The position numbers were made by a program, and so were the translations under genes. Positions 9,113-19,620 of a stretch of DNA of 64,000 bases are shown in pieces. The number at the start of each line of letters is the position of its first letter. Position 1 is the first letter of the stretch. The notes beneath the pieces are model-generated. The model did not search any database. It saw nothing but the letters and a program-made list of their open reading frames with translations, and was not told the origin of the DNA. The stretch is from Rhodococcoides kyotonense (GTDB taxonomy: Bacteria; Actinomycetota; Actinomycetes; Mycobacteriales; Mycobacteriaceae), in contig NZ_LVHI01000001.1 in the NCBI RefSeq assembly GCF_001645385.1, positions 139,276-203,275 on the forward strand, written 5' to 3'.

Positions 9113-10003
9113 TCATCGACCGACCGCGGCCCGCAGTGCTTCGCCGATGGTGTTGTGTCTGAACTCGAATCCGGTGTTCTCGAGAACCGACGGGATGGCC
9201 CGTGGCCCGGTGAGGATCGCCTCCTGGGCGAACTCGCCGATCCCGGCGCGCAGCACGAAGCCGGGAACGACCCAGGGAGCGGGCCGATGAACGGCTCGCG
9301 CCATCGCACTGTTGAACTGCGCGTTGGTGACCGGCGCCGGGCCGACCATGTTGACCGGGCCGGACACGGCGTCGTTCTCGAGTCCGTGCACGATCGCGGC
9401 GATCTCGTCGTCGAGCGAGATCCACGGGAAGTACTGACGGCCGCTGCCGAGGCGGCCACCGAGCGCGAGCAGATAGAGGGGACGAAGGCGATCCAGCATG
9501 CCGCCGCGCTGCGACAGCACGACTCCGCTGCGCAGCATGATGGTGCGCACTCCGGCCGAGGAGGCCGCCGACGTCGCGTTCTCCCAATCTCGGCAGACCT
9601 CGGCGAGGAATCCGGAACCGGCAGGAGCGGACTCGTCGACCACACGGTCGCCGGTGTCACCGTAGAAGTTGATGCCGCTCGCGTTGACGAACGTCGGAAT
9701 CGAGTGAGAGGCACAGGCTTCGGCGAGAACCTCGGTCGGAGTGATCCTGCTGTCCCTGATCGCCTGCTTGTACGAGCCGGACCAGCGCTTGTCGCCGATA
9801 CCGACACCGCAGAAATCGACCACGGCATCCGCGTCGCGCAATGCGCGGTCGTCGAGCGTGCCACGAGTGGGGTCCCACTGATATTCGTCGGGACCGGCCG
9901 GTGGTCGGCGGACCAGCCGGACGACCTCGTGGCCCTGTCCGCGCAACGACGCGACGAGGGCGGTACCGATCAGACCTGAAGAACCAGCAATGACTACACG
10001 CAT
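9113..10003 (-). CDS. TIGR01777 family NAD(P)-binding epimerase-like protein
   Basis: A 296-residue short-chain/SDR-type protein like Rv2216. The N-terminal Rossmann motif is VVIAGSSGLIGTAL, and DAVVDFCGVGIGDKRWS and NASGINFYG are typical of this family, which is close to the SulA/YfcH epimerase group. The C-terminal ~45 residues form the DUF1731 domain, including VLENTGFEFRH. Start ATG 10003 follows a good GAGGAGG ribosome-binding site at 10014-10020. It lies between the E2 gene and lipB, 21 bp from the latter, so it probably belongs to the lipBA transcription unit. Substrate unknown. Confidence 0.85.
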   Translation of the reverse strand: MRVVIAGSSGLIGTALVASLRGQGHEVVRLVRRPPAGPDEYQWDPTRGTLDDRALRDADAVVDFCGVGIGDKRWSGSYKQAIRDSRITPTEVLAEACASHSIPTFVNASGINFYGDTGDRVVDESAPAGSGFLAEVCRDWENATSAASSAGVRTIMLRSGVVLSQRGGMLDRLRPLYLLALGGRLGSGRQYFPWISLDDEIAAIVHGLENDAVSGPVNMVGPAPVTNAQFNSAMARAVHRPAPWVVPGFVLRAGIGEFAQEAILTGPRAIPSVLENTGFEFRHNTIGEALRAAVGR

Positions 10004-10027
10004 GAATTCGATTGCCTCCTCGACGAT

Positions 10028-10065
10028 GTCGGGGCACCACCCGCATGTGCGAATGATGCCCCGAC
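10028..10065 (-). terminator. Hairpin downstream of sucB (possible terminator)
   Basis: A 9-bp perfect inverted repeat, GTCGGGGCA (10028-10036) and TGCCCCGAC (10057-10065), with a 20-nt loop. It lies 80 bp after the sucB stop and just upstream of the epimerase start. There is no T-tract. It may attenuate read-through from sucB into the epimerase-lipBA unit. Confidence 0.4.
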
Positions 10066-10146
10066 TGTGTGTCTTTCCCCGTTGTCCCGAGGATGGCCGA
10101 GCGTATCCGTTACTTCAGCGTACAGATACTCACGGCAGCCGTCGTG

Positions 10147-11922
10147 TTACTGGATACCCAGATCGGCCTCGAACGAAGCGTCTTCGAGACGCTGCTTGAT
10201 CGTGGTCAGGAAGCGGCCTGCGTCGGCACCGTCGACGAGACGGTGGTCGTACGTCAGCGGCAGGTAGACCATCGAGCGAACACCGATGGACTCGTTGCCC
10301 GCGTCGTCCTTCACCACGACCGGGCGCTTGACGATGGCGCCGGTTCCGAGCATGGCCGCCTGCGGCGGGACCAGAATCGGGGTGTCGAACAGGGCGCCCT
10401 GGCTACCGATGTTGGTGATGGTGAACGTGCCACCGGACAACTCGTCGGGCTTGAGGCCACCCGAGCGGGCGCGAGAGGCGATGTCGGCGATCGCACGAGC
10501 GAGTCCGGCCAGCGACAGGTCGCCGGCGTTGTGGATGACAGGAGACAGCAGACCCTGATCGGTGTCCACGGCGATTCCGAGGTGGACCTCGGCGTGGTAC
10601 GTGATCTCCTTCTTGTCCTCGTCGATGCTGGCGTTGACGTTCGGGTGCGCCTTGAGCGCCTCGACGACGGCCTTCGCGAAGAACGGAAGGTACGTCAGGT
10701 TGACGCCCTCGTTGTCCTTGAACGTCGCCTTGGCGCGCGTGCGCAGCGAAGCGATCTTCGTGACGTCGACTTCGTGCGTCTGCGTCAGCTGAGCGGACGT
10801 CTGCAGCGACTCGCGCGTCTTCTTCGCCGTGATCTGGCGAATACGGTTGATCTTCTGCGTGGTTCCGCGCAGGTGAGCCAGTTCCGGACGGACGCCCGCG
10901 GTAGCGGGAGCGGCGGCAGGAGCCGATGCGGCGGGAGCGGACGGTGCGGCAGCGGCCGGGGCTGCAGGTGCCTTCTTGGCCTCGGCGGCAGCGAGAACGT
11001 CCTGCTTGCGGATGCGGCCACCGACGCCGGTGCCCGTGACGGTGTTCAGATCGACACCGTTGTCGGCCGCGAGCTTGCGGACCAGCGGGGTGACGTACGG
11101 GGTCGCGCCCGATTCCTGCTTGGGAGCTTCCTGCTTCGGAGCGGCCTTGGGCGCTTCCTGCTTGGGTGCTTCCTGCTTGGGGGCCTCCGCCTTGGGAGCT
11201 TCTGCCTTGGGTGCTTCCTTGGCCGGCTCGGGTGCGGGAGCGGGCTTCTCGGGCTCCGGAGTCTTCTCGGGCTCCGGTGCCTTCTCGGCGGGAGCGCCCG
11301 ATCCGATCACGGCCAGCTGCTCGCCGATGGCGACGGTGTCGTCTTCCTGAGCGCTGATCTCGAGCAGTGTTCCGGCGACGGGAGACGGGATCTCGGTGTC
11401 GACCTTGTCGGTCGAGACCTCGAGCAGGGGCTCGTCGACGGCAACCTCGTCACCGACTGCCTTGAGCCAGCGGGTGACGGTTCCCTCGGTGACGGACTCG
11501 CCGAGCTCGGGCATCTTGACCGGGGTGCCGGATCCGCTCGACTGCGACGACGAAGACGCGGCTGCGTGAGCCTCTTCCTCGGCCTGGGGCTCGGGCTCGG
11601 CGGCGGGCGTCGGCTCCTCGGCCGCGGGCTGCGCAGCCTCGTCTTCCTCTGCCGGTGCTTCCTCGGCGGGTGCGGATTCCTCGCCTGCGTCACCGATCTG
11701 GGCGAGCTCGCCACCGATCTCGACGGTGTCGTCTTCCTGAGCCACGATCTTCGTCAGAACGCCAGCAACGGGGGACGGGATTTCGGTATCGACCTTGTCC
11801 GTCGATACTTCGAGCAACGGCTCGTCGACCTCGACGGTGTCGCCCTCCTGCTTGAGCCACCTCGTGACAGTTCCCTCGGTGACGCTCTCACCAAGAGCTG
11901 GCATCTGGACGGAGAAGGCCAT
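10147..11922 (-). CDS. sucB: Dihydrolipoamide acyltransferase (E2 of 2-oxo acid dehydrogenase complex)
   Basis: A 591-residue E2 enzyme, the counterpart of M. tuberculosis DlaT (Rv2215), usually annotated SucB. Two lipoyl domains are nearly identical around their lipoyl lysines ([15 protein letters not shown]; Lys43 and Lys173). They are joined by acidic and Ala/Pro/Lys/Glu-rich linkers. A peripheral-subunit-binding domain starts at [10 protein letters not shown] (about 276), and the C-terminal acyltransferase carries the HRLVDG active-site motif. In mycobacteria this protein serves pyruvate dehydrogenase and, with AhpC/AhpD, peroxide defence; in Corynebacterium the succinyl function is carried by OdhA. 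Whether it is pyruvate- or 2-oxoglutarate-specific here is therefore uncertain. Confidence 0.95.
   Translation of the reverse strand: MAFSVQMPALGESVTEGTVTRWLKQEGDTVEVDEPLLEVSTDKVDTEIPSPVAGVLTKIVAQEDDTVEIGGELAQIGDAGEESAPAEEAPAEEDEAAQPAAEEPTPAAEPEPQAEEEAHAAASSSSQSSGSGTPVKMPELGESVTEGTVTRWLKAVGDEVAVDEPLLEVSTDKVDTEIPSPVAGTLLEISAQEDDTVAIGEQLAVIGSGAPAEKAPEPEKTPEPEKPAPAPEPAKEAPKAEAPKAEAPKQEAPKQEAPKAAPKQEAPKQESGATPYVTPLVRKLAADNGVDLNTVTGTGVGGRIRKQDVLAAAEAKKAPAAPAAAAPSAPAASAPAAAPATAGVRPELAHLRGTTQKINRIRQITAKKTRESLQTSAQLTQTHEVDVTKIASLRTRAKATFKDNEGVNLTYLPFFAKAVVEALKAHPNVNASIDEDKKEITYHAEVHLGIAVDTDQGLLSPVIHNAGDLSLAGLARAIADIASRARSGGLKPDELSGGTFTITNIGSQGALFDTPILVPPQAAMLGTGAIVKRPVVVKDDAGNESIGVRSMVYLPLTYDHRLVDGADAGRFLTTIKQRLEDASFEADLGIQ
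11113..11295 (-). repeat. Tandem 15-bp repeats coding the second E2 linker
   Basis: Codons for residues ~210-270 of the E2 protein consist of imperfect repeats coding for EAPK(Q/A) and PEPEK units (for example [20 protein letters not shown]). This is a flexible swinging-arm linker typical of E2 proteins, but the DNA repetition makes the length likely to vary between strains. Confidence 0.75.
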
Positions 11923-12169
11923 GTCTGTTGACTCCTCGACAGTTGTATGCGGGTATTTCGATCCGACGACTTGTGGTCGCAGACCATTCTGCTGGCGTTG
12001 CGAAGGTCGCGGTTGTCACTTGCGATAATTCGCGGCCTCGGAAATCCATCCTTCCATCCTCGAACATTTCATGTTCCCCGAGGGCGGCAGTTGCGCTGGC
12101 AAACTGGTGAGTAACACAAGTTGGTGCGGAACGCGACGACGGTTTCGGCGCACACGGAAGGAGTCACCG

Positions 12170-12502
12170 ATGGGGTTGTTCGACCGTTTCACACGACGTG
12201 GTGGCAGAGGTAGAGGCGCCGGAGACGGCTCGACCGCGAGCTATCTGGCCGAGTGGGCGACTGCGCGAACCGGAGTCGAGGCGTACGTCGAACCGAAGAC
12301 GACAGTGACTCCTGTCACGGTCGTTCTCGTCGCGAACGACGGGGAGTGGACGCGTCGTGCCGTCGACGAGCGGCACATCCGAAAGTTGGGTCCGGACCTG
12401 AAGATCCCGGTCTACGACGTTCGCAAGACCGGGTACCCGCAGCGCATGCGTGACCACGATGCGCGGCAGAAGATTCTCCGAAGGCGGGCGCAGGGGTCGT
12501 GA
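12170..12502 (+). CDS. Small basic protein, conserved hypothetical
   Basis: A 110-residue protein starting MGLFDRFTRRGG at ATG 12170, preceded by AAGGAG at 12158-12163; a longer open frame upstream lacks a ribosome-binding site. The protein is rich in Arg and Gly at its N-terminus, has a central stretch VTPVTVVLVANDGEWTRRAVD, and ends in a basic tail (HDARQKILRRRAQGS). No membrane segment or catalytic motif is visible. The middle resembles a small alpha/beta domain seen in unnamed proteins of Nocardiaceae. The stop codon lies inside a long palindrome shared with the convergent pepA gene. Function unknown. Confidence 0.75.
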   Translation: MGLFDRFTRRGGRGRGAGDGSTASYLAEWATARTGVEAYVEPKTTVTPVTVVLVANDGEWTRRAVDERHIRKLGPDLKIPVYDVRKTGYPQRMRDHDARQKILRRRAQGS

Positions 12503-12538
12503 GCAGAAATGTAGAGCGGGCTCTACATTTCTGCTCAC
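12499..12538. terminator. 19-bp perfect palindromic hairpin between convergent genes
   Basis: Arms 12499-12517 (GTGAGCAGAAATGTAGAGC) and 12520-12538 are exact reverse complements with a 2-nt spacer. The TGA stop of the small protein gene (12500-12502) is within the left arm, and the pepA stop is 8 bp from the right arm. It probably terminates transcription from both sides; no T-tract follows. It is AT-richer than its surroundings. Confidence 0.7.
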
Positions 12539-12545
12539 GAGGGAT

Positions 12546-14063
12546 TTACCCCTTCTCGACGATGTCCTCGAGCACCGCGAACATCGTGCGCACCGGAACA
12601 CCGGTGCCGCCCTTGCCGATGTAGCCGAACGGGCCCCCGGTGTTGTAGGCAGGTCCGGCGACGTCGATGTGCGCCCACTCGACACCCTCGGCGACGAACT
12701 CCTTCAGGAACAGCGCGGCAGCGAGCATGCCGCCGGCGCGGTTGTTGGTGACGTTCGCGAGGTCGGCCACCTTGGAATCCAGCTCGCGGCGAATCTCCTT
12801 CGGCATCGGCATGGCCCAGCCGTCCTCGCCGACGGCCTGCGATATCGCGGCGACGCGATCGCGGAACTCGTCGGTACCCATGACGCCGGGGGTGCGATTG
12901 CCGAGAGCGACGACCTGCGCGCCGGTCAGTGTCGCGGTGTCGATGAGGTAGTCCGGATCGTCCTCGCACGCGCGCACCATGGCGTCGGCGAGCACGAGGC
13001 GTCCCTCGGCGTCGGTGTTGATGACCTCGACGGTGATGCCGCCGTACTGCGTCAGCACGTCACCGGGACGCTGCGCGGTGCCCGACGGCATGTTCTCCGC
13101 CATCGGGACCGTCGCGACGACGTCCAGTTCCAGGTCGACCTTCGCAGCCAGGATCACCGTCGCGATGACGGCCGCGGCACCGGCCATGTCGGATGTCATG
13201 TTCTCCATGCCCGACGCAGGCTTGATCGAGATACCGCCGGTGTCGAACGTGATGCCCTTGCCGACGAGCGCCACCTTCTTCGACTTCCGCTTGCCGCCCG
13301 CATGGGTCAGGCGCACGAGCCGCGGTAGACGCGACGAGCCCTTGCCGACGCCGTGAATGCCGCCGTAGCCGCCCTTCTCGAGCGCCTTGTCGTCGAGGAT
13401 CTCGACCTTCAGTCCGGCGGCGGTGCCGAGTTCCTTCGCCCGGGCAGCGAACGCCTCCGGATACAGGTGGCTCGGGGGAGTGTTGACGAAATCGCGTGCG
13501 ATGGCAACGGATTCGGCGAGGGCGACGGACCGGGCGAGTTCTGCCTTCGTCTCTCGGGCGCGGGGGTCGGTCACCAGCAGCTCGACGCGGCCGAGCGGGG
13601 CCGCGTCGGGACCCGGTGCCGACAGCTGAGACTTGAACTCGGTGAAGGTGTAGGCGCCGAGGAAGAAGCCTTCGGCAGCGGCGGCCAGGTCGAGCGACGA
13701 CAGGGTCGTGGCGACGGTGTCGGTGCCTGCGAGCGAGCGAGCGGCAGTACCCGCGGCGCGTCGGATGCGTTCGTCGTCGATGTCCGCGGACGTACCGAGA
13801 CCGACGGCCAGCACGCTGTTCACGGCCAGACCCGAGGGCGCGGGGATACGCGTGAGTTCGTCGGCTTTGCCGGTGGCGCCGACGATCTCGAACGCGTCGA
13901 GCAGCTCGGAGGCGATCGCGTCGTCGGAAATGTCGTCGGTGATGACGAGCTCCAGCCCGTCCTCGCTGGTGCTCAGTGCGACGACGAGTACGTCGATGTT
14001 CTTGCCGAGGCGGCCGGTCAGGACCAGGTCGGGTCCGAGAGTGCGTGTTGTGGAGGATGGCAC
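12546..14063 (-). CDS. pepA: Leucyl aminopeptidase (M17)
   Basis: A 505-residue cytosolic two-zinc/manganese aminopeptidase, the counterpart of M. tuberculosis PepB (Rv2213). The catalytic C-terminal half has [27 protein letters not shown] and the signature [13 protein letters not shown] with metal-binding Asp/Glu. The N-terminal regulatory half starts near [11 protein letters not shown] chose GTG 14063 ([11 protein letters not shown]...) rather than a start 42 bp upstream because GTAGGAG at 14071-14077 sits 7 nt before it. It is divergent from gcvT. Confidence 0.95.
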   Translation of the reverse strand: MPSSTTRTLGPDLVLTGRLGKNIDVLVVALSTSEDGLELVITDDISDDAIASELLDAFEIVGATGKADELTRIPAPSGLAVNSVLAVGLGTSADIDDERIRRAAGTAARSLAGTDTVATTLSSLDLAAAAEGFFLGAYTFTEFKSQLSAPGPDAAPLGRVELLVTDPRARETKAELARSVALAESVAIARDFVNTPPSHLYPEAFAARAKELGTAAGLKVEILDDKALEKGGYGGIHGVGKGSSRLPRLVRLTHAGGKRKSKKVALVGKGITFDTGGISIKPASGMENMTSDMAGAAAVIATVILAAKVDLELDVVATVPMAENMPSGTAQRPGDVLTQYGGITVEVINTDAEGRLVLADAMVRACEDDPDYLIDTATLTGAQVVALGNRTPGVMGTDEFRDRVAAISQAVGEDGWAMPMPKEIRRELDSKVADLANVTNNRAGGMLAAALFLKEFVAEGVEWAHIDVAGPAYNTGGPFGYIGKGGTGVPVRTMFAVLEDIVEKG

Positions 14064-14146
14064 TGGGCAGCTCCTACGAGTGGAAAGAGAATGTGTCGGT
14101 CCCACCGATCGTAGTGATGGCGTGACGTCGGATAGCGTTGGCCGCT

Positions 14147-15247
14147 ATGAGCGAAGACACACTTGCACGCGGACCCGTTCACGCCGTCCACACCGAGCTC
14201 GGTGCGACCTTCGCTCCGTTCGGTGGGTGGGAGATGCCCGTGTCGTATGCCGGTGTCGTCGCCGAACACAACGCCGTGCGCAAGAACGTCGGACTCTTCG
14301 ACGTCAGCCATCTCGGAAAGGCGCTCGTGTCCGGACAGGGTGCCGCCGAGTTCGTGAACTCCGCGCTGACGGCCGATCTCGAGCGCATCGGGCCGGGCAA
14401 AGCCCAATACACGTTGTGCTGCACCGAATCCGGTGGTGTCGTCGACGACCTCATCGCGTACTTCGTCGGGCCCGACGAAGTCTTCCTGATTCCCAATGCG
14501 GCCAACACCGCTGCCGTCGTCGCCGGTCTTGCCGATGCGGCGCCCGCAGGTGTCACGGTCGCCGATCGGCATCGCGACTTCGGAGTGTTCGCGGTGCAGG
14601 GACCGGCGTCACGTGACGTCGTCGCCGCACTGGGGCTGCCGGTCGACATGGAGTACATGGCATTCGCGGACGCGACGTGGAACGGCGTCCCGGTGCGCGT
14701 CTGCCGCACCGGGTACACCGGCGAACACGGGTACGAGCTCGTGCCGTCGTGGTCCGACGCAGACGCACTGTTTCGCGCGTTGGTCGACGCCGTCCGGGCG
14801 GCAGGCGGGCTCGTCGCAGGCCTCGGTGCGCGCGACACGCTGCGGACCGAGATGGGATACCCGTTGCACGGGCACGAGTTGTCGCTCGAGATCTCACCGC
14901 TGCAGGCCCGGTGCGGCTGGGCGGTCGGCTGGAAGAAGGACGCGTTCTGGGGCAAGGATGCGTTGACCGCCGAGAAGGCGGCCGGGCCGACCCGGACCCT
15001 GCGTGGCATCAAGGCGGTCGGACGAGGCGTTCTCCGTCCCGGGCTGACGGTGATGCGCGACGGTTCCGCCGTCGGAACGACCACGTCGGGGACCTTCTCG
15101 CCGTCGCTCGGCGTCGGGATCGCGCTCGCGTTGATCGACACGGCAGCGAACGTGTCCGACGGAGACGAAGTACACGTGGACGTCCGGGGCCGGATGCTCG
15201 CGTGCGAGACGGTGGCTCCACCGTTCGTGTCGCCGAATACCAAGTGA
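14147..15247 (+). CDS. gcvT: Aminomethyltransferase (glycine cleavage T-protein)
   Basis: A 366-residue folate-dependent enzyme of the glycine cleavage system. [22 protein letters not shown] is the typical N-terminus, FDVSHLGK and [20 protein letters not shown] are family signatures, and the C-terminal barrel domain is complete. Start ATG 14147 (MSEDTLARG) is preferred over a TTG nine bases upstream. GcvH and GcvP are not in the window. No glycine riboswitch is visible in the 83 bp to pepA. ilvE follows after 34 bp in the same direction. Confidence 0.95.
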   Translation: MSEDTLARGPVHAVHTELGATFAPFGGWEMPVSYAGVVAEHNAVRKNVGLFDVSHLGKALVSGQGAAEFVNSALTADLERIGPGKAQYTLCCTESGGVVDDLIAYFVGPDEVFLIPNAANTAAVVAGLADAAPAGVTVADRHRDFGVFAVQGPASRDVVAALGLPVDMEYMAFADATWNGVPVRVCRTGYTGEHGYELVPSWSDADALFRALVDAVRAAGGLVAGLGARDTLRTEMGYPLHGHELSLEISPLQARCGWAVGWKKDAFWGKDALTAEKAAGPTRTLRGIKAVGRGVLRPGLTVMRDGSAVGTTTSGTFSPSLGVGIALALIDTAANVSDGDEVHVDVRGRMLACETVAPPFVSPNTK

Positions 15248-15281
15248 GGACGATTACGGTCGTTCGATAAGATTTGTCCTC

Positions 15282-16385
15282 ATGACTGGCCTACCTGAAT
15301 TCACGCGCGTGCAGCACCCTTCTCCGGCTCCCTCGGAGGCCAGGGAGGCGGTACTGGCTGCGCCGGGATTCGGGAAGTTCTTCACCGACCACATGGCGGT
15401 CATCGACTACACCGTCGACAAGGGCTGGCACGACGCGACGATCAGCCCGTACGGTCCCATCGAGATCGACCCGGCAGCGATGGTGCTGCACTACGGCCAG
15501 GCGATCTTCGAGGGTCTGAAGGTCTATCGCCAGCCGAACGGTGAGTTCGCGTCGTTCCGCGTCACCGCCAACGCCGAGCGCTTCCGATCGTCGGCGCGTC
15601 GGCTCGCGATGCCGGAACTGCCGGACGAGTTGTTCATCGGATCGATCGAGCAACTTCTGGCCGTCGATCACGACTGGGTCCCCGCAGCCGGCGGCGAGGA
15701 CGCGCTGTACCTGCGGCCGTACATGTTCTCGACGGAAGCGGGTCTCGGTGTCCGCCCGGCGGATTCCTACCGCTACATGCTGATCGCGTCGCCCGCGGGT
15801 GCGTACTTCCCGCGTGGTGTCAGGCCGGTGAGCGTCTGGTTGTCGACCGAATACGTGCGTGCGGCCCCGGGCGGAACGGGTGCGGCGAAGTTCGCGGGCA
15901 ACTACGCAGCGTCGCTGCTCGCGCAGGCGCAGGCCAGTGAGCAGGGATGTGACCAGGTCGTCTGGCTCGACGCCATCGAGCGCCGATACGTCGAAGAAAT
16001 GGGCGGAATGAACCTGTTCTTCGTGTTCGGTTCCGGCTCGGACGCCCGGCTCGTCACGCCGTCGCTGTCGGGTTCGTTGTTGCCTGGCATCACGCGGGAC
16101 TCGTTGCTCGCACTGGCCACCGATTCCGGCATCCCGGTGGAGGAACGCCGTATCTCGACCGAGGAATGGCAGAAGGGCGCCGAATCCGGCGAGATCACCG
16201 AGGTCTTCGCCTGTGGCACGGCCGCCGTCATCACGCCGGTCGGCAGTGTGAAGTCCGCCGAGGGCGAGTTCACCATCGCCGACGGCGAACCCGGTCAGGT
16301 CACGCTCGCTCTGCGCGACACGCTGACCGGCATCCAGCGCGGCACGTTCGCCGACACGCACGGCTGGATGACGAAGCTCGGCTGA
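15282..16385 (+). CDS. ilvE: Branched-chain amino acid aminotransferase
   Basis: A 367-residue PLP enzyme of fold type IV catalysing the last step of Leu, Ile and Val synthesis. The PLP lysine is in [13 protein letters not shown] (about residue 204), [11 protein letters not shown] and [12 protein letters not shown] complete the active site, and [11 protein letters not shown] is the N-terminal family signature. Length and motifs match Rv2210c. There is no obvious Shine-Dalgarno sequence; a -10-like TAAGAT (15268-15273) lies 8 bp before the ATG, so the mRNA could be leaderless. It ends 1 bp before the convergent cobS stop. Confidence 0.96.
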   Translation: MTGLPEFTRVQHPSPAPSEAREAVLAAPGFGKFFTDHMAVIDYTVDKGWHDATISPYGPIEIDPAAMVLHYGQAIFEGLKVYRQPNGEFASFRVTANAERFRSSARRLAMPELPDELFIGSIEQLLAVDHDWVPAAGGEDALYLRPYMFSTEAGLGVRPADSYRYMLIASPAGAYFPRGVRPVSVWLSTEYVRAAPGGTGAAKFAGNYAASLLAQAQASEQGCDQVVWLDAIERRYVEEMGGMNLFFVFGSGSDARLVTPSLSGSLLPGITRDSLLALATDSGIPVEERRISTEEWQKGAESGEITEVFACGTAAVITPVGSVKSAEGEFTIADGEPGQVTLALRDTLTGIQRGTFADTHGWMTKLG

Positions 16386-16386
16386 C

Positions 16387-17148
16387 TCAGCCACCGATCA
16401 GGAGGCCGACGACGGCAAGGGCCGTCGTCACCTCCACCGCGGCGCCCAGCACGTCGCCGTTGATCCCGCCGAACCGTCGGGAACAGTGGCGCACGGTGGC
16501 TTCGGTGAAAGCGAGGGCGGCCGCCACGACGAGCGGTCCCTGCCACCACCGGTCGTCGACCGCGAAGATCGACAGACCCAGCGCGACGACGCCCCAGATC
16601 GCGACGGTGTACGGCGGCTGGGTTCCGGCGACCAATGCGCCGAATCCGGATTCGGGCGCGGCGTCGAACCCGCGGCGGCACGCGAGCACGACGCAGACCC
16701 GTCCCACCACCGCCGCGAGCACGACGGACCACCATGCATGCCGATCGGCCAATGCGCCGAATCCCGTTGCCTGCAGCGCGAACACGACGACGATCGCAGC
16801 CACGCCGAACGGGCCCGCGCCCCCCGATTTCATGACTTCTCGCGCACGTTCGGGTGGTCCGTAACAGCCGAGACCGTCCGCGGTGTCGGCGAGACCGTCG
16901 ACATGCATTCCGCGCGTCGCGAGTGCGAGGGCGCCGACGGCGAGAAATCCGGCGAGGATTGCGCTCAGCGAGGCCGCGATCGACAGCCACAACGTTCCGC
17001 CCACGAGAAGGCCCAGCAGCAGACCGACGAGCGGGGCCGATGCAATTGCTCTCGCGGCGGCGGCACGGTCGACGCGGTGTGGACCGCGTATGGGCAGGAC
17101 CGTCAACCACGACAGCGCGAGTGCAGGTCCGACGAGTGCGCCGCGCAC
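16387..17148 (-). CDS. cobS: Adenosylcobinamide-GDP ribazoletransferase (cobalamin synthase)
   Basis: A 253-residue polytopic membrane protein with about six hydrophobic segments that joins adenosylcobinamide-GDP and alpha-ribazole. ALSWLTVLPIRGP at the N-terminus, TRGMHVDGLADTADGLG and REVMKSGGAGPFGV are the CobS signatures. The frame stays open far upstream, but that part overlaps cobT; GTG 17148 is chosen, 2 bp from the cobT stop, giving the normal family length. It is the last gene of cobU-cobT-cobS and nearly abuts ilvE tail to tail. Confidence 0.93.
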   Translation of the reverse strand: MRGALVGPALALSWLTVLPIRGPHRVDRAAAARAIASAPLVGLLLGLLVGGTLWLSIAASLSAILAGFLAVGALALATRGMHVDGLADTADGLGCYGPPERAREVMKSGGAGPFGVAAIVVVFALQATGFGALADRHAWWSVVLAAVVGRVCVVLACRRGFDAAPESGFGALVAGTQPPYTVAIWGVVALGLSIFAVDDRWWQGPLVVAAALAFTEATVRHCSRRFGGINGDVLGAAVEVTTALAVVGLLIGG

Positions 17149-17150
17149 GG

Positions 17151-18233
17151 TCAGTCCTCGGACGCGGCTTCGGTGCTGACTCCGGCGTCGGCAAACGTCG
17201 ACATCTGCGACAGCGTCGCGATCGCGGCATGGATCATAGGTAGCGCAACCAGTGCGCCCGATCCCTCGCCGAGCCGCATGTCCAGTTCGAGCAGAGGCTC
17301 GATGCGCAAGTGCCGCAAGGCAATCGAGTGCGCGGGCTCGGTCGAGCGATGCCCGGCAACCCACCATTCGCGCGCGCCGCGCGCCGACTCCTCGGCGACG
17401 AGCGCGGCCGCGGTGACGACGAGACCGTCCAGAATCACGGGCGTGCGACGGTGTGCCGCCTGAGCGACGAACCCTGCCATCGCGGCGATGTCGGCGCCGC
17501 CGGCGACGCGAAGCAATGCCACCGGATCCTTGACGACCGGCCGTGCGCGGCGCATCGCGTCGCGAATGGCGGCGGTCTTGCGCATCCACCCCGCGTCGTC
17601 GACGCCGGTGCCGCGTCCGACCGCGGCGACGGGTTCGGTGTCGGTGAGCGTCGCGATCAAAGCCGTTGCGGGAGTGGTGTTTCCGATACCCATGTCGCCC
17701 GCGATGAGCAGATCAGCGCCGCTGTCGACTTCCTCGTCGGCGATGGCACGGCCCGCGTCGATCGCGGCGAGCACGTCGTCGGAGGTGAGTGCATCCTCGC
17801 GGTCGATCGAGCCGGACGAGCGTCGCACCTTGTGCGCGCTCACCGACGGATCCGTCTCCGAGTCGACCGAGATGTCGACCACGCGTACCGACGCTCCTGC
17901 CACGGCCGACAGTGCGTTGACGGCAGCGCCGCCGGCGAGGAAGTTGGCGACCATCTGCCCGGTCACCTCGGCCGGGTATGCCGAGACGCCGTGTGCGGCC
18001 ACCCCGTGGTCGCCGGCGAACACGACGACGCGGGGACGCGTCAGCGGGCGTGGGGGAGAGGCATCCTGACAGGCGGCGATCCACTCACCGAGATCCTCGA
18101 TCCGCCCGAGACTGCCCGCGGGCTTGGTCAGAGTCTTCTGACGTTCCGACGCGTCCCTGCGAGCGTCGGCAGACGGTGGAGCCACCGGCCGAAGCGGCGT
18201 CGGAATACCGGTGGGCTCTGAAGTCTCGGTCAC
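17151..18233 (-). CDS. cobT: Nicotinate-nucleotide-dimethylbenzimidazole phosphoribosyltransferase
   Basis: A 360-residue enzyme activating 5,6-dimethylbenzimidazole for the lower ligand of cobalamin. [53 protein letters not shown] and the C-terminal [15 protein letters not shown] are the CobT signatures; the last carries the catalytic glutamate. GTG 18233 (MTETSEPTG) is chosen because GAAAG at 18241-18245 precedes it by 7 nt; an in-frame ATG at 18269 would overlap cobU by 26 bp. The protein has a Pro/Ala-rich lead of about 30 residues before the conserved domain. Confidence 0.94.
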   Translation of the reverse strand: MTETSEPTGIPTPLRPVAPPSADARRDASERQKTLTKPAGSLGRIEDLGEWIAACQDASPPRPLTRPRVVVFAGDHGVAAHGVSAYPAEVTGQMVANFLAGGAAVNALSAVAGASVRVVDISVDSETDPSVSAHKVRRSSGSIDREDALTSDDVLAAIDAGRAIADEEVDSGADLLIAGDMGIGNTTPATALIATLTDTEPVAAVGRGTGVDDAGWMRKTAAIRDAMRRARPVVKDPVALLRVAGGADIAAMAGFVAQAAHRRTPVILDGLVVTAAALVAEESARGAREWWVAGHRSTEPAHSIALRHLRIEPLLELDMRLGEGSGALVALPMIHAAIATLSQMSTFADAGVSTEAASED

Positions 18234-18243
18234 CGAAGACCTT

Positions 18244-18798
18244 TCATGAGTGCGGGCTGGGCGGATCACTCTTGAGCGTCAGCGGCAGTCCCGCGACGAC
18301 CAGAACGACGGTGTCGCACACCGCCGCGAGTGACGAGTTCATCGCGCCGATCTCGTCCTGGAACAGTCTGCCCGAGCGAGTCTCCGGGACGACACTCATC
18401 CCTACTTCGGGGCTGACCAGTACGAGGTGACCCGAGTGTGCGGCGACCGCGTGCACGACGGCGTCGACACGGGATGCGACGGTGCCGCGCGGGCTGTCCC
18501 ACGCGTTCAGGTCGTCGATGGTGTGGGTGAGCCAGGTGCCGAGGTCGTCGACGATGGTGCTGTCGTCTGATCCACCGATCACCGCGGGGAGGTCCGACGA
18601 CGCCTCGACCGTGGTCCACTCGGCCGGTCGCCGTGCCACATGAGAATCGATGCGCGCTTGCCAGTCCGCGTCGGACGGGTCACGACGACCCGTCGCGACA
18701 TAGCGCACGGGCGACACCGAATCGACGAGGCTCTCGGCGTACGCCGACTTTCCGGAACGTGTTCCGCCGAGAACGAGGATGCGCTGGCCCGGCGTCAC
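18244..18798 (-). CDS. cobU: Adenosylcobinamide kinase/adenosylcobinamide-phosphate guanylyltransferase
   Basis: A 184-residue bifunctional enzyme of cobalamin nucleotide-loop assembly. The P-loop is [16 protein letters not shown] (residues ~7-22); [23 protein letters not shown] contains the conserved ATG and the His region that is guanylylated; [15 protein letters not shown] and FQDEIGAMN complete the family pattern. It is the first gene of cobU-cobT-cobS. It follows the DUF3043 gene by 3 bp, so the four genes may be co-transcribed. No cobalamin riboswitch is visible upstream. Confidence 0.94.
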   Translation of the reverse strand: MTPGQRILVLGGTRSGKSAYAESLVDSVSPVRYVATGRRDPSDADWQARIDSHVARRPAEWTTVEASSDLPAVIGGSDDSTIVDDLGTWLTHTIDDLNAWDSPRGTVASRVDAVVHAVAAHSGHLVLVSPEVGMSVVPETRSGRLFQDEIGAMNSSLAAVCDTVVLVVAGLPLTLKSDPPSPHS

Positions 18799-18801
18799 GG
18801 A

Positions 18802-19461
18802 TCAGACAGCCGCGCCGCGTTCGACGCGAGGCTTCGGTGCACGCATCTTGCGGATCTGCGACGCGCGTACGAAGGCGTACCAGCCGAGCTTGAATCCGCC
18901 GTCGGGAGTGTCGGGGAACCGTGCGCGGACGCGGTTGTTGACGAGTCGGCCGATGAAGACGCCCTCGATGACCATGAACAGCATCATGACGAACATCGCC
19001 AGCGTCACGTACGCCTGAACGGCAGGGTTCAGAAACAGCGCGAAGATGAGCAGCAGCGCCATCGGCATGAACAGCCCGACGAGGTTGCGGCGTGCGTCGA
19101 CGAGGTCGCGAACGTAGGCACGGACCGGGCCCTTGTCGCGGGGGAGAAGGTACTTGTCCTCACCCGCGAGCATCCGGCTACGGCGGTCGGCAGACGCGGC
19201 GCGGCGCTCGGCCGACGCCTTCTTGCGATCTTCCTTCGTGCCGCGGTTGGCCTTACGGCGCTCGCGGGCTTCCTTGCTCGTCATCGGAGGAGGAGCCACG
19301 GGACCGCGACGCCTCGCTTCGGCCTCGCGGCGCTTGGGCGTCGGACGGCCTTTGCCCGAGGAGACGTTCGACGACGAGTCCTCGGTGGGTGCAGAGGACT
19401 CGGCGGACTGGGAATCGCGATCGTCCGGATTGTCGGAGTTTCCGCGGCGTAGCAACTTCAC
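18802..19461 (-). CDS. DUF3043 family membrane protein
   Basis: A 219-residue protein. The N-terminal half (to ~residue 115) is highly charged and low in complexity (Ser/Asp-rich, then Arg/Lys/Glu-rich: SKEARERRKANRGTKEDRKKA), followed by AGEDKYLLPRDKGPVRAYVRDLVDARRN, a stretch typical of DUF3043, and two membrane helices (LFMPMALLLIFALFL and AYVTLAMFVMMLFMVIEGVFIG). It resembles Rv2206. Start GTG 19461. The gene is divergent from erpA and continues directly into cobU. Function unknown. Confidence 0.85.
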   Translation of the reverse strand: MKLLRRGNSDNPDDRDSQSAESSAPTEDSSSNVSSGKGRPTPKRREAEARRRGPVAPPPMTSKEARERRKANRGTKEDRKKASAERRAASADRRSRMLAGEDKYLLPRDKGPVRAYVRDLVDARRNLVGLFMPMALLLIFALFLNPAVQAYVTLAMFVMMLFMVIEGVFIGRLVNNRVRARFPDTPDGGFKLGWYAFVRASQIRKMRAPKPRVERGAAV

Positions 19462-19620
19462 ACCCCCAGGTTATCGGCTGTCGACGGCCGCACGAACACC
19501 GGCCACGCAGACTGGTCTGGTTTCGAGGTGAAATTCGAGACGACGTGGACTGTGAGGAATAGGAGCGCGCGGAGTACGGTTGAGACGTTCACGGGTTTGT
19601 ACGACTGACAGGGAGAGCCC

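Noticed and set aside
8135..9979. A 614-codon open frame opposite lipB and the epimerase gene
   Set aside because: It spans two well-supported genes and their intergenic region on the other strand; no ribosome-binding site or domain.
10069..11931. A 620-codon open frame opposite sucB
   Set aside because: It mirrors the repetitive E2 coding sequence and has no recognisable domain; the E2 protein on the minus strand is complete.
14064..14146. Glycine riboswitch before gcvT
   Set aside because: Only 83 bp separate gcvT from divergent pepA, too short for the element, and no conserved blocks are visible.
18799..18801. Cobalamin riboswitch ahead of cobU
   Set aside because: cobU follows the DUF3043 gene by 3 bp; there is no room, and no B12-box was seen upstream of that gene either.
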